The position numbers were made by a program, and so were the translations under genes. From Pimelobacter simplex (GTDB lineage: Bacteria; Actinomycetota; Actinomycetes; Propionibacteriales; Nocardioidaceae), in the NCBI RefSeq assembly GCF_900114845.1, contig NZ_FOUK01000002.1, positions 966,197 to 1,030,196 on the forward strand: 64,000 bases of DNA, read 5' to 3'. Shown here one piece after another: positions 1 through 9,062 of this stretch. Positions within the stretch are counted from its first letter, which is position 1, and each line of letters opens with the position of its first letter. The notes beneath the pieces were generated by a model, which saw only the letters and a program-made list of their open reading frames with translations, did no database searches and was not told the DNA's origin.

Positions 1-1955
1 GTCTGCGAGCCAGGCCAGGCCTGGGTGTCGAGACCCGGGCAGCTGTTGACCGCGCCCGGTGTGGGGGCGACGTTGTCGACGAACGCGCCGACGCCGTCCT
101 TGCACCGGCCGTAGGTCTGGGTCGCGTGGGCGGCCCAGGCGTGGGAGTCGATCAGCTTCGCGCTCGGGTCGTAGAGCCGCACCGCGTCCGCACCACCGAG
201 ACCCGCGAGCGGGTTCACGACGAGGTGCCCGTGCGCCGGGACGACGCTCGGCGCGGGCAGCGTGGTCGGGTCGGTCTCGCCGCTGTCCTTAAGCACCCAG
301 CCGGCCAGGTCGACCGGCGCGTCGGAGAGGTTGACCAGCTCGACCCAGTCGGGGCCGGCGGCCGCGTCGCTCGACTCGATCTCGTTGATCCGGATCGGGC
401 TGCACGCGTTGGCCCCGCCCCGGGTCGGGACCGTGGTCACCTCCCAGTCGCCGGTGCCGTCGGGGCAGCGGCCGTACGTCGTCGCGGCGTGCCCGCCGGA
501 CCACGCGTAGCTGTCGACGACGGAGGTGCCGTCGGCCTGGTAGAGCGTGACCGCGTCGTCGACGCCGAGGCCGAAGCCCGGCGGCGGGAACTCCGTGTAG
601 AGCGCGAAGAAGGCGCCGGGCGCGAGCGTCGTGCCACCGGGGACGACGGCGAACGGGTGGCCGGTGTCGGCGTCGCGGACCTTCCAGCCCGAGACGTCGA
701 TCGGCGCGGTGCCGGTGTTGGTGATCTCGACCCAGTCGCCCACGGTGTCGCCGTTGGACTCGACCTCGTTGAGCCTGACGGTGCTCGGGTCGGGGCCGGT
801 GCCGCCACCGCCGGGCTTGCCCGGCGGGTTGTTGCCGAGCGTGCTGGTGCCCGGCGAGGCGACGAACGCGCCGGCCGCGGTCGACGTCCAGGAGCCCTCG
901 GCGTCGCCTGCGGTCGCGCGGGTCCAGGCGCTGGCGGTGTTCGCGCCGAGTGCGGCCTCCGGCACCCACGCGCTGGCGGTGTCGGTGCGCGGGCCAGCGA
1001 CGGCGCCGGTGCCCTGGTCGTTGTAGGTGAGCCGGTCGACGAGCGCGCCCGAGCCGTCGTGGACGTTGATCTCGTCGCTGCGCCCGAGGCCGACCGGGTT
1101 GCTGCCGAGGACCTTGACCGTCGCGGGCAGGTCCCACTCGGTCCGGAAGGCGTCGGCGGTGGCCTCGCTGACCACGCCGGACTCACCGCGGGCCAGCGTG
1201 CCCAGCGGGCTCAGGCTGACCGCGTTCGGCGTCCGGGCGCTGTCGTTGTACGACCACCCGGTCAGGTCGGCCGGGCCGGCGCCGAGGTTGGTCAGCTCGA
1301 AGAACTCCGAGCCGTTGTACTCCCACTCGGTGATCCGCACGGTGCTCGCGCCGCCGTGGGACGACGTGCCGGGCGAGCCGAGGAAGCCGCCCGCCGACGT
1401 CCACGAGCCCTCGGCGTCGCCGGCGGTCGAGAGCGTCCAGCCGGTGGCGTCCTGGTTCGGGAGCGCGGCTGCGCTCGGCACCCAGGCGCTCGCGAGGTCG
1501 GTGCGCGGGCCGAGGCCGGTCTGGTCGTTGTAGGCGAGCCGGTCGACGAGCGCGCCCTCGGCGTCGTAGATGTTCATCTCGTCGGAGCGGCTGAGGTTCT
1601 GGTCGTTGTCACCGACCACCTTCACGGCGACCGGGAGGTCCCACTCGGTGCGGAAGGCGGCGGCGCTGGCCTCGCTGACGATCGCCGACTCCCCCGCCCG
1701 CAGCGTGCCGAGGCCGCCGATCGGGAAGGCACCCGCGGTCCGGCTGCTGTCGTCGAACGACCAGCCGGTCAGGTCGACGGCGTCGGAGCCGGTGTTGGTG
1801 ATCTCCACGAACTCCGAGCCGTTGTAGGCCCACTCGGTGATCTGGACGTCGGAGGCGGCCGCCTGGGCGGGCGCCGTGGTGGACAGGACGAGCGGGACGG
1901 GCGCCAGGAGGGTCGCCGCCGCGAGCAGGCCGGTGAGCCGGGGGGATGTTCGCAC
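1..1955 (-). CDS. Secreted lamin-tail-domain protein (C-terminus off window)
   Basis: The reading frame runs from a GTG at 1955 off the left edge without a stop, so about 651 residues are visible. It opens with a basic stretch and a hydrophobic core ending in an AQAA-type signal-peptidase site near residue 33, so export is likely. Four lamin-tail-like modules follow, recognisable by the pattern ITEW.YNGSEF.E.TN.G or R.NE.ES....DWVE..N. They are encoded near 1850-1720, 1340-1200, 790-650 and 390-250. The first two are clear duplicates, each followed by a FRTEWDLP segment. Such beta-sandwich domains occur in many bacterial surface proteins and secreted nucleases, but no catalytic domain is visible here. 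No strong ribosome site precedes the GTG, so the start rests on the signal peptide. Specific function is unknown. Confidence 0.75.
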   Translation of the reverse strand, partial: MRTSPRLTGLLAAATLLAPVPLVLSTTAPAQAAASDVQITEWAYNGSEFVEITNTGSDAVDLTGWSFDDSSRTAGAFPIGGLGTLRAGESAIVSEASAAAFRTEWDLPVAVKVVGDNDQNLSRSDEMNIYDAEGALVDRLAYNDQTGLGPRTDLASAWVPSAAALPNQDATGWTLSTAGDAEGSWTSAGGFLGSPGTSSHGGASTVRITEWEYNGSEFFELTNLGAGPADLTGWSYNDSARTPNAVSLSPLGTLARGESGVVSEATADAFRTEWDLPATVKVLGSNPVGLGRSDEINVHDGSGALVDRLTYNDQGTGAVAGPRTDTASAWVPEAALGANTASAWTRATAGDAEGSWTSTAAGAFVASPGTSTLGNNPPGKPGGGGTGPDPSTVRLNEVESNGDTVGDWVEITNTGTAPIDVSGWKVRDADTGHPFAVVPGGTTLAPGAFFALYTEFPPPGFGLGVDDAVTLYQADGTSVVDSYAWSGGHAATTYGRCPDGTGDWEVTTVPTRGGANACSPIRINEIESSDAAAGPDWVELVNLSDAPVDLAGWVLKDSGETDPTTLPAPSVVPAHGHLVVNPLAGLGGADAVRLYDPSAKLIDSHAWAAHATQTYGRCKDGVGAFVDNVAPTPGAVNSCPGLDTQAWPGSQ

Positions 1956-2031
1956 GGTCGCACGATCACGGCGACGGGCGAACTCCCGGTGAACCTGCGG
2001 TCAACCGGGACCGACCGCGAGACGAGGCTTT

Positions 2032-2061
2032 CCCGCCGGCGTCGCGGAGGACGCCGGCGGG
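2032..2061 (-). terminator. Perfect 12-bp stem-loop downstream of the repeat surface protein
   Basis: CCCGCCGGCGTC and GACGCCGGCGGG form a perfect 12-bp stem with a 6-nt loop. It starts 4 bases beyond the stop codon of the minus-strand gene ending at 2066. There is no U-tract, which is common for high-GC actinobacterial terminators. It could also stabilise the 3' end of the mRNA. Confidence 0.6.
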
Positions 2062-2065
2062 AGGC

Positions 2066-5000
2066 TCACGAGCAGCTCTGGGTGACGCCCGCCTGGGCCT
2101 TGGTCACCGCGGCCGTGGCCCGGGCCAGCCCGGTGGTCGCGGCGGCCTTGGCGGTCTTGGCCTTCTTGAGCTTGGCGGTGAGCCGCTTGACCTTGGCCTT
2201 CTGCTGGGCCTTCTTGGCCTTGGTGACCTTCGCCTTGAGCTGGGTGACCTTGTTCTTGGCGGCCGCCAGCGTGCTCGCGGCCCGGCTCTTCGCCGCCTGG
2301 GCGCTCGCGAGCGCCCCCTTGGCCAGCGTGCAGTCCGCGCTCGGGCCGGACGGTGCCGCCACGACGACCGCGGACGCGACCGAGCTCACCGTGCTGCCGG
2401 CGTACGCGGTCTTGGTGGCGGTCACCTCGACCCGCAGCTTCTTGCCCGCGGCGCTGGCCGGGACGACGAGCTGCTTGCCGGTCCCGATCGGCGTCGCGGT
2501 GCCGTCGAGGTACCAGGCGTAGGTGTAGCTGTCGGGTCCGGCGGGCCACACGCCCTCCCACGCCTCGACGGTGCCGCCGACCACGAGCGGGCCGAACACC
2601 ATCGGCGGGAGGTAGTTCGCGAGCGTGCCCTCCCCGATCGGCGCGGTCGGCTCGGAGCTCGCGACGCCGTCGCCGAAGCCGGGCTTCTTGACCGTCACCC
2701 GGGCGGTGACCTGCTGGCCGAGGGCAGAGGCCGGGACGACGAGCGTCCAGCCGGTGCCGATCGCCTGGTTCGAGCCGGAGCGGAACCAGCTGACCTCGGT
2801 CTGGGCCGGGTCGGGCTGCGGGTTCCACAGGCCCGGGTGGACGGCGAGCATCTCGCCCACCTTCGCCTTGCCGGCGACGGCGGGCAGGACGACGTTCTCG
2901 ACCTCGGCGCCCGCAGCGGGGATCACCGCCACCGGCGCGGAGATGGCCACGCCGTCGGAGCTGCCGGCCTTCTTCGCCGTCACCCGGATCGCGAGCGTGC
3001 CGCCCTCGGCGGCGGCCGGCACCACGAGCTCGGGGCCGGTGCCGATCGGCGTCGTGGAGCCGGAGCGGAACCACTCGATGACCACGGTGTCCGGCGTCGG
3101 GTTCCAGGTGCCGCTCTGCGCGGTCACCGTCGTGCCGACCTTCGGCGTGCCCGTGATAGCCGGCGCGGTCACGTTCTGGACCGGGCTGGCGGCCGGGGGC
3201 TGGACCGCCACCGGAGCCGAGGTCGCGACGCCGTCGAGCCGGTCGGCCCGCTTCGCCGTGACCTCGACGGTGAGGTCCTTGCCGGCCGCGGCGGCCGGCA
3301 CGACGAGCGTCTTGCCGGTGCCGATCGGGTCGGTGCTGCCGCTCTGGAACCAGCGGTAGGTGTAGCTCTCGGGCGCGGCCGACCAGATGCCCTCCCACAC
3401 CTCGAGCGTGCCGCCGGCGACCGGGACGCCGAAGACGGCCGGCTTGCGCAGGTTCTTCAGCGTGGTCTTCTCGACGGGGGCCGAGGCCTCGGAGGTCACC
3501 GTGGTGTCGTCGAAGCCCGGCTTGGTCACGGTCACCTTGACGCTCAGCGTCTCGCCCAGCGCGGCCGGCGGCACCACGATCGCGGTGCCCGTGCCGATCG
3601 ACTGCGTGGAGCCCGAGCGGTACCAGCTGACCTGCACGTTCTCGGGCTGCGGGTACCAGACGCCCACGTGGGCGAAGGCGAGCTCGCCGACCTTCGGCGG
3701 GTCGCTGACGACGGCGGGCGGCACCAGGTTCTCGATCGGCGCGGTCGTCGGGGCCACCGCGAGCGCGGCGTTGATCCCCGACGTCGTGCCCGTGCCGACG
3801 ATGGTCACGTCGGTGCCGTCGGCGAGGTCGGTCTTGTTGTCGTAGACCTCGGAGGCGTACTCGACCGTGCAGTCGTCGTCCCAGCAGAGGTGGTGGAACT
3901 CGAGGCGGTAGGTGCCCGCACCGGCGCGCAGCGTGTAGTGGCCCGCGGCGTCGGTGAGCGCGAAGGCGACCGGGTCCCAGCCCGTGCCGCCGGAGATCGC
4001 CCGGTAGCCGACGACCACGACGTCCGCGATCGGCGTACCGCCGGACTGTGCGGTCACCGTGCCGCCGATCGCGCCGTTGCGCGCCAGGGCGGCGTTCTTG
4101 CCGCTGACCGTGCCGGCGTTGGCGACGACGACGTCGTCAGCGGACTCGATGCTCGTGGCGTCGTTCCAGAACTCCGCCTGGTAGTCGTCGGCGCAGGTCT
4201 CCTGGCAGGGGTCGTCGAAGGAGACGCGGTAGGTGCCGTTGGGCACCCGCAGCTCGTAGGCACCCTGCTCGTCGGCCGTCGCCCAGGCGACGTCCTCCCA
4301 CTCGCCGTCGTCCTTCGCCCAGGCCGCCACCTCGGCGAAGGGCAGCACGGCGTTCGTCGCGGCGTCCCTCACGGTGCCGGTGATGAGGCCGTTGCGCGGC
4401 ATCGTGATGTTGATCCCGCCCTGGTGGCCGGTCTCGCCGAAGGTCACGTTCGTGCCGCCCTCGGGGGTGGCCGACGACGCGTAGTAGGTGGCGCGCCACT
4501 TGCCGCTCGCCGCCTCGGCGCCGACCCGGTGGACGCCGGCCGGAGCGCCGAGCGTGTAGGAGCCGTCGGCCTTCGTGAAGGTCAGCGCCGAGCAGTACCA
4601 GCCGGTCCGCTGCGCGCCGTCCTCGACATAGGTGTAGGAGTCCATCAGGCACACGCTCGCGAGGTTGAGCGCACCCGTGCCCTCACCGGACACGGTGCCG
4701 CCGACCGTCGCGTAGCGCTTCATGGCGATGTTCACGTTGCCGACCGGGGCGGTGACCGTCGTGGCGTCGTACACGCTCGCGCCACCGCCGTGGTAGGCCG
4801 CGCCGTACTCGTTGGTGCCGCTCAGCGCGCCCACGCGGTACTTGCCGTTGGGCAGGTTGAAGCCGTAGGTGCCGTCGGCGCCGGTCGTCGTCCGGGCGCA
4901 GGCGAACCAGTCGTCGAAGTCCGGGTCCGCGCAGAACGCCACCACGTAGACGCCCACGACCGGGCTGCTCGTCGCGGTGTCGGTGACCTTGCCGGTCAGG

Positions 5001-5128
5001 TTGCCGGCAGCCGCCTGCGCACCCGGCGCCGACGCCGTCGCCAGCGCGACCAGCCCCAGCATCGCCAGTGCGGTCGCCAGGACCACCGAGATCAGGCGAC
5101 GGGTCGCCGAAGGTACCTTCGTCTGCAT
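2066..5128 (-). CDS. Secreted repeat protein: carboxypeptidase-regulatory-like and Ig-like repeats plus coiled-coil tail
   Basis: 1020 residues from an ATG at 5128, which has a GGGGAG ribosome site 7 bases upstream; upstream ATGs lack one. A signal peptide (arginines, long Ala/Leu core, AQAAA cleavage site) spans about residues 1-41. Four carboxypeptidase-regulatory-like (Cna-B-type) beta-sandwich repeats follow, with the pattern GTV......P...V.V and later GTYRV. Next come five Ig-like repeats of about 95 residues (P.V.G.P.VG.T......G.W...P....WY.SGS..PIGTG). The last 85 residues are an Ala/Lys-rich heptad-like segment predicted to be coiled coil, bracketed by a DC and a final SCS, so a disulfide could staple it. 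No LPXTG sorting motif or membrane anchor is visible. A cell-envelope adhesin or structural protein is likely; the ligand is unknown. Confidence 0.75.
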   Translation of the reverse strand: MQTKVPSATRRLISVVLATALAMLGLVALATASAPGAQAAAGNLTGKVTDTATSSPVVGVYVVAFCADPDFDDWFACARTTTGADGTYGFNLPNGKYRVGALSGTNEYGAAYHGGGASVYDATTVTAPVGNVNIAMKRYATVGGTVSGEGTGALNLASVCLMDSYTYVEDGAQRTGWYCSALTFTKADGSYTLGAPAGVHRVGAEAASGKWRATYYASSATPEGGTNVTFGETGHQGGINITMPRNGLITGTVRDAATNAVLPFAEVAAWAKDDGEWEDVAWATADEQGAYELRVPNGTYRVSFDDPCQETCADDYQAEFWNDATSIESADDVVVANAGTVSGKNAALARNGAIGGTVTAQSGGTPIADVVVVGYRAISGGTGWDPVAFALTDAAGHYTLRAGAGTYRLEFHHLCWDDDCTVEYASEVYDNKTDLADGTDVTIVGTGTTSGINAALAVAPTTAPIENLVPPAVVSDPPKVGELAFAHVGVWYPQPENVQVSWYRSGSTQSIGTGTAIVVPPAALGETLSVKVTVTKPGFDDTTVTSEASAPVEKTTLKNLRKPAVFGVPVAGGTLEVWEGIWSAAPESYTYRWFQSGSTDPIGTGKTLVVPAAAAGKDLTVEVTAKRADRLDGVATSAPVAVQPPAASPVQNVTAPAITGTPKVGTTVTAQSGTWNPTPDTVVIEWFRSGSTTPIGTGPELVVPAAAEGGTLAIRVTAKKAGSSDGVAISAPVAVIPAAGAEVENVVLPAVAGKAKVGEMLAVHPGLWNPQPDPAQTEVSWFRSGSNQAIGTGWTLVVPASALGQQVTARVTVKKPGFGDGVASSEPTAPIGEGTLANYLPPMVFGPLVVGGTVEAWEGVWPAGPDSYTYAWYLDGTATPIGTGKQLVVPASAAGKKLRVEVTATKTAYAGSTVSSVASAVVVAAPSGPSADCTLAKGALASAQAAKSRAASTLAAAKNKVTQLKAKVTKAKKAQQKAKVKRLTAKLKKAKTAKAAATTGLARATAAVTKAQAGVTQSCS

Positions 5129-5260
5129 CTGTCGACTCCCCATAGCCGTCGCACAAGTGGGCCCGGAGCAGGGCCTGGGGGGACGGTACCGACGACCGGT
5201 CGTTCTCGGGCCGGAACCCGGGAACTCACCGGAACTTTTTCGCAAACCGTCTGAAAACCG

Positions 5261-5878
5261 TCACCACAGGCGGCGCGGCAGCTCCACTCCCCGGCACTCG
5301 ACGTCGGATCCCTCGCGCCCGTCGACCAGCCACCGCCCCGTCTCGCGCACCAGGTGCAGGGCGATCGCGTCGACCTGCGTGCTCCACGTCGTCCGGTCGT
5401 CCTCGGAAGCCCACGACCACCCCGACGTCATCACGCACGCATCCACCACGTGGTGGTCCTCGTCGATCTCGCGCACCCCCACCGGCGCCACCGGCAACGG
5501 CCCCGGCAGGTAGCGCCCCCAGTCGCCCGCCGTGTAGCGGCTCATCCGCTGCAGGCCCTCCGTCGTCATCGTGCCGGCGGCCGCGGCGAACGTCCGGTCG
5601 CCGTCGTTGACGGACGTCGCGAACGCCTCGGCCCAGCGTCGTACGGTCTTGATCTCGGCGCGGTCGCGGTCGGCGGGGTCGAGGGAGGGTGGGGCGGCGT
5701 CGGGGGTGGCGGTCGAGCCGGTGCTCGACTCCGCGGTGTCGGACGGCGCCTGGTCGGTCGATCCGCTGGTCGAGCGGCCGCCGGGGTCGCCGTCGTCCCC
5801 CGAGCAGGCGGAGAGCAGCAGGAGGAGGGCACCGGCGAGGGCAGCGGCGGCGCGTCGGGGGGCGGGCATGACGGGCAT
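5261..5878 (-). CDS. Lipoprotein at the end of the tad operon
   Basis: 205 residues. A short Arg-rich N-terminus and Leu-rich core end in a lipobox LSAC with Cys25, so the protein should be lipidated and anchored outside the membrane. A Ser/Thr/Pro/Gly-rich linker of about 45 residues follows, then a compact domain with several Trp residues and two Cys that could pair. The chosen ATG shares one base with the stop of the TadG-like gene (TAATG), which implies translational coupling; an ATG at 5869 is the alternative. The C-terminal domain resembles generic SnoaL/NTF2-like or DUF-type lipoprotein domains, but I do not recognise it. The position suggests a role in the envelope around the Tad apparatus. 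Confidence 0.65.
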   Translation of the reverse strand: MPVMPAPRRAAAALAGALLLLLSACSGDDGDPGGRSTSGSTDQAPSDTAESSTGSTATPDAAPPSLDPADRDRAEIKTVRRWAEAFATSVNDGDRTFAAAAGTMTTEGLQRMSRYTAGDWGRYLPGPLPVAPVGVREIDEDHHVVDACVMTSGWSWASEDDRTTWSTQVDAIALHLVRETGRWLVDGREGSDVECRGVELPRRLW

Positions 5879-6324
5879 TATCGACTGCCCGGCCGCACCA
5901 CCGCCGAACCCACCGCCCGCACCGTCGCGGACGACGGCCCGCCCGGCACCCGCAGCGGCAGCCGCACCCCCGCCACCAGGACGACGACCACCCGCTCCCC
6001 CTCGACCCGGACCGTCGCCCGCAGCCCTGGGTGCTGCCGCAGCGCCCCGGTGTCGCGGAGGTAGGCCCGGACCGCCCGCTCGGCCTCGATCCGGCTGAGT
6101 GCGAGGTCGTGCCCGGCGATCCCGCCCTCGTAGGCGGCGGCCCCTTGGGCGGCGAGGTCGGCGCCCTGGAGGGCGGCGCCGTCGGCGAGGGCGGCGAGGC
6201 GCTGGCGGGTGAGCTGGGCGGCGCTCGCGTCGACGACGACCGCGACGAGGAGCAGGACCACGGCGGCGAGGCCGACGACGAGCGGGATCGAGCTGCCGCG
6301 GGTGCTCGTCGGGCGGCGGGTCAT
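5878..6324 (-). CDS. TadG-like pilus assembly protein (Rv3654c type)
   Basis: 148 residues. The N-terminus has the RGSS..LVVGL motif that opens Tad pseudopilin-like proteins, followed by one hydrophobic helix (about residues 12-30) and the ASAAQLTRQRLAALADGAAL segment typical of the helicase/secretion neighbourhood TadE/TadG-like family (TIGR03816). The rest is a small mixed domain. These proteins are membrane-anchored minor pilins or pilus helpers. The gene begins with an ATG that overlaps the stop of the preceding TadE gene by 4 bases (ATGA), so it is translated as part of the tad operon. Confidence 0.75.
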   Translation of the reverse strand: MTRRPTSTRGSSIPLVVGLAAVVLLLVAVVVDASAAQLTRQRLAALADGAALQGADLAAQGAAAYEGGIAGHDLALSRIEAERAVRAYLRDTGALRQHPGLRATVRVEGERVVVVLVAGVRLPLRVPGGPSSATVRAVGSAVVRPGSR

Positions 6325-6779
6325 GGGAGGGATGCCTCGCGGTAGCGGCCGATCGGGACGGTCTCGGAGGCGCGGAGCCGGAAGGTCGGGGCACCGGAGC
6401 CGAGGACGTCGGGCAGCAGCGGGAGGGTGACGGCAGTGTCGATCCGGACGGTGATGACCGACGTGCCGTGGTGACAGCTCCGTGGGTACGGCGAGCAGGT
6501 CACCGTCACCCGGACCGGGACGTCCGTGAGGCCCTGGTCGGCGAGGGCGCGGCGGGCGACCGCCTCGGCACGGTGCTGGCCGGAGCGGTCGTCGGGCGCG
6601 AGCGCGTAGGCCCGGGCGGCCGCGCGGGCCGCGCCGCTGACGCCGAACGAGCCGCGCTGGACGTCGAGCACCGCGACCACCAGCCACAGCAGCGGGAGCA
6701 GCAGCACCAGGCTCAGCCACACCATCTCGACCAGCCCGCTGCCGCGCTGGTCCCGCTGCTGCGCCGGACGGCGGCTCAC
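6321..6779 (-). CDS. TadE-like minor pilin
   Basis: 152 residues. The N-terminal part has QRGSGLVEMVWL followed by a hydrophobic helix (about residues 17-38), the prepilin-like signature of TadE family proteins, with a conserved Glu after the Leu-Val. Two cysteines (in TCSPYPRSCHH) could form a disulfide in the extracellular part. Both ends overlap neighbours by 4 bases (ATGA at 6321-6324 and 6776-6779), so it is tightly coupled to the adjacent tadE and tadG-like genes. TadE proteins are minor pilins of Flp/Tad pili. Confidence 0.8.
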   Translation of the reverse strand: MSRRPAQQRDQRGSGLVEMVWLSLVLLLPLLWLVVAVLDVQRGSFGVSGAARAAARAYALAPDDRSGQHRAEAVARRALADQGLTDVPVRVTVTCSPYPRSCHHGTSVITVRIDTAVTLPLLPDVLGSGAPTFRLRASETVPIGRYREASLP

Positions 6780-7156
6780 GGCGGCGCCACCTCGGACACG
6801 GCGCGTCCGGTCACGGTGAGCTCGACGCCGGGCCCGCCCAGCCCGAGCGCCGGCACGACAGCACGGATGGTGACCTCCACGCCGGGCGCCCCGTCGACGA
6901 GGACGCGGTGGACGGTGACGTCGCGGGCGTAGCGGTCCGACAGGGAGGCGGCGACCTGGGCGCGAGCGCGGGCGATCCCGGCGGCCGGGTCGGCGTCCGC
7001 GGTCGCCGCGAGACGGGCGCCCTCGGACGCGGCGGCGGCGAGCGTCGTCCGCACGTGGAGGACCAGGGCGACCTGGATGATCCCCAGCACGACCGGCACC
7101 AGGACCAGCGTGACCAGGGTCAGGTCGACCAGCGCCGTGCCGCGCTGGCTCCTCAC
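6776..7156 (-). CDS. TadE-like minor pilin
   Basis: 126 residues from a GTG at 7156. That GTG overlaps the stop of the upstream pilin-like gene by 4 bases (GTGA), which is why I prefer it to longer in-frame starts. The protein begins SQRGTALVDLTLVTLVLVPVVLG, the TadE prepilin-like N-terminus with one membrane helix, followed by LHVRTTLAAAASEGARLAA, which matches the family's second conserved block. It is predicted to be a membrane-anchored minor pilin of the Tad system. Confidence 0.8.
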   Translation of the reverse strand: MRSQRGTALVDLTLVTLVLVPVVLGIIQVALVLHVRTTLAAAASEGARLAATADADPAAGIARARAQVAASLSDRYARDVTVHRVLVDGAPGVEVTIRAVVPALGLGGPGVELTVTGRAVSEVAPP

Positions 7157-7320
7157 TTCACCGCGTCGAGCGCGGACTCGAGCAGGCCGACCAGCCGCGG
7201 CTCGGCGATCCCCCACAGCGCCACCCCGATCGACACGGTCATCAAGGTGACCAGGACCCAGCCGGGGACGTCGCCGCGCTGGTCGGGTGGCCGGCGCCGG
7301 CGCGGGAGGTGTCGGAGCAT
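7153..7320 (-). CDS. Flp-pilin-like small membrane protein
   Basis: 55 residues. A highly basic start (RHLPRRRRPPDQRGD) is followed by one hydrophobic helix (VPGWVLVTLMTVSIGVALW) and a short amphipathic tail. The size, the RGD/E-type junction before the helix and the position between tadC and tadE all match the major or accessory pilin slot of actinobacterial tad operons. The 12-base gap after tadC contains an AAAGGACT ribosome site, so this gene starts independently, as expected for a protein needed in high amounts. Assignment as the actual pilin is inference from position and size. Confidence 0.65.
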   Translation of the reverse strand: MLRHLPRRRRPPDQRGDVPGWVLVTLMTVSIGVALWGIAEPRLVGLLESALDAVK

Positions 7321-7331
7321 GGTGAGTCCTT

Positions 7332-8240
7332 TCAGTAGCTGAGCGTGAGGCCGACGAAGCCCGGCCAGAAGGCGAAGACGACCGTGGTGGGGAGGACGAG
7401 CAGCACGACCGGCACGAGCATCGCGATCTCCTTGCGGGCGGCCTGCTCGATGAGCGCCCGGCGTCCGGCCTCGCGGACGTCGGCGGCCTGCGCGTGGAGG
7501 ACGTCGGCCAGGGGCGTCCCGCGCTCGACGGCCACGGCCACGCCGTGGGCGAACCGGGCGACCACGCCGAGCCCCGTCGTCGCGGCCAGCCGGTCGAAGG
7601 CGTCGGCGACGGGCTCGCCCGTGCGGATCCGGCCCAGCACCTCGGCGAGCTCGCGGGACAGCTCGCCTCGGCTGCGCCGCACCACCCGGTCGAGGGCCGC
7701 GACCGGCGACTCGCCCGCGGCGACGCTGAGCGCCAGGAGCTCGGCCACGGTGGGGAACTCCGCGAGCATCGCGGCCTCGCGCCGTCGCACGTGGGCGCTC
7801 AGCCGCTGGTCGCGGAGCAGCACCCCGCACCCGAACGCCCCCACACAGGCCAGCAGCAGCGGGAGCGGCGCGGTCGGGCGCTCCCACGAGCGGAGCAGCG
7901 CCAGTGCCGCCGCGGCGGCGAACCCGGCCAGGCCCCACAGCACCTGCTGGGTGCGGAAGTCGCGCACCGTGAGGTCGAGCCCCGCGCGGTCGAGCCGCCG
8001 GCGTACCGAGGCCGCCCCGCCGACGAGCCGGTCGACCAGGTCACCGAGGCCGACGACGAGACCGGCCGCGCGGCCGGTCCGCCCGGTGCGCTGCGGCGTG
8101 GCCGGGATGACGTCGCGGACGTAGGGCAGCACCCGTGCCGCGAGCGGTGGACGCCGGATCGCAGCCACCCGGACGACGACCAGCAGCACGCCGAGCGCCG
8201 TACCGAGCCCGGCGAGACCGCCCGCGAGCACCGGGCTCAC
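7332..8240 (-). CDS. tadC: TadC-like inner-membrane pilus platform protein
   Basis: 302 residues from a GTG at 8240 that overlaps the tadB stop by 4 bases (GTGA). The protein has two N-terminal membrane segments, a cytoplasmic type II secretion F-domain, and two C-terminal hydrophobic segments ending in PTTVVFAFWPGF, a TadC-family hallmark. The motif AVERGTPLADVL and the preceding EFP...ELLALSV..GES..AAL block are typical of GspF-type platform proteins. With TadB it should form the membrane platform on which the TadA ATPase acts. Confidence 0.85.
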   Translation of the reverse strand: MSPVLAGGLAGLGTALGVLLVVVRVAAIRRPPLAARVLPYVRDVIPATPQRTGRTGRAAGLVVGLGDLVDRLVGGAASVRRRLDRAGLDLTVRDFRTQQVLWGLAGFAAAAALALLRSWERPTAPLPLLLACVGAFGCGVLLRDQRLSAHVRRREAAMLAEFPTVAELLALSVAAGESPVAALDRVVRRSRGELSRELAEVLGRIRTGEPVADAFDRLAATTGLGVVARFAHGVAVAVERGTPLADVLHAQAADVREAGRRALIEQAARKEIAMLVPVVLLVLPTTVVFAFWPGFVGLTLSY

Positions 8241-9058
8241 CGCAGGATCCGCCGCTCGACGGGCAGCCGGCCGAGCCGGACCATCAGCCGGTAGGCGGCC
8301 ACGCACAGCACCGCGCCGGTCACCAGGACGACGACCCCGCCGGCCGACTGGTAGCGCGCGACGACGCTCGGCTGCGTCGACATCACCACCAGCACCACCC
8401 AGGGCGCGGCGACCGCGACCCGCGCGCCGTTGACCGCCCAGGCCTGGCGGGCCTCGAGCTCGGCGCGCGTGCGCAGGTCGTCGCGGAGGTAGCCGGACAG
8501 GTTGCGCAGCAGCCGCCCGAGCTCGCCGCCGCCGACCTCACGAGCGATCCGCAGCCCCTCGACCACCCGGTCGCCGACCGGGTCGGCGAGCCGCTCCCCC
8601 AGCCGGTCGAGGCAGTCACCGAACCGGCCCGAGACCTGGTAGTCGAGCGCGAACGCCGCGAAGGCCGGGCGCAGCGCCGCCGGGCCGCGCACCTCGAGCG
8701 CGGCGACCGCGTCGGGCAGCGACATCCCCGCACGGACGGCGGAAGCGAGGTCGTCGACCGCCTCGGGCCAGACCTCGGCGAGCTCGCGGCGCCGGCGCCG
8801 GACCCGCCCCTGGGCCAGCGCCAGCGGGAGGTAGCCGGCCAGCACGCCCAGCACCACCGCGATGGCTGTCACCTGGGTGACAGCCAGCGCCAGGACGGCC
8901 CCCACCACCCCGGACGTCAAGCAGAGCGCGACCAGGCTGCGGTCGACCCGGTGCCGGGCCGGTGGCACCGCGACGACGGGCGCGCGCCCGGCTCCCGTGA
9001 GCGCCCGCCCGACCAGCAGGCAGCCGAGCCCGAAGCCCAACCCGACGAGCGCGCCCAC
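8237..9058 (-). CDS. tadB: TadB-like inner-membrane pilus platform protein
   Basis: 273 residues from a GTG at 9058, four bases past the tadA stop; longer in-frame starts would run into the tadA coding region. Hydrophobic segments occur near the N-terminus and at the C-terminus, around a GspF domain with WPEAVDDLASAVRAGMSLPDAVAAL, which is characteristic of TadB. It ends with GTGA-coupled initiation of tadC. It is expected in the cytoplasmic membrane as part of the Tad export platform. Confidence 0.85.
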   Translation of the reverse strand: MGALVGLGFGLGCLLVGRALTGAGRAPVVAVPPARHRVDRSLVALCLTSGVVGAVLALAVTQVTAIAVVLGVLAGYLPLALAQGRVRRRRRELAEVWPEAVDDLASAVRAGMSLPDAVAALEVRGPAALRPAFAAFALDYQVSGRFGDCLDRLGERLADPVGDRVVEGLRIAREVGGGELGRLLRNLSGYLRDDLRTRAELEARQAWAVNGARVAVAAPWVVLVVMSTQPSVVARYQSAGGVVVLVTGAVLCVAAYRLMVRLGRLPVERRILR

Positions 9059-9062
9059 GTCG

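Noticed and set aside
126..2522. Long plus-strand frame of 798 codons opposite the lamin-tail gene
   Set aside because: Arg/Gly/Val-rich antisense shadow in GC-rich DNA; the minus strand has a signal peptide and clear domains.
1946..5254. Plus-strand frame of 1102 codons
   Set aside because: Antisense of the repeat surface protein; no domain, composition of a shadow frame.
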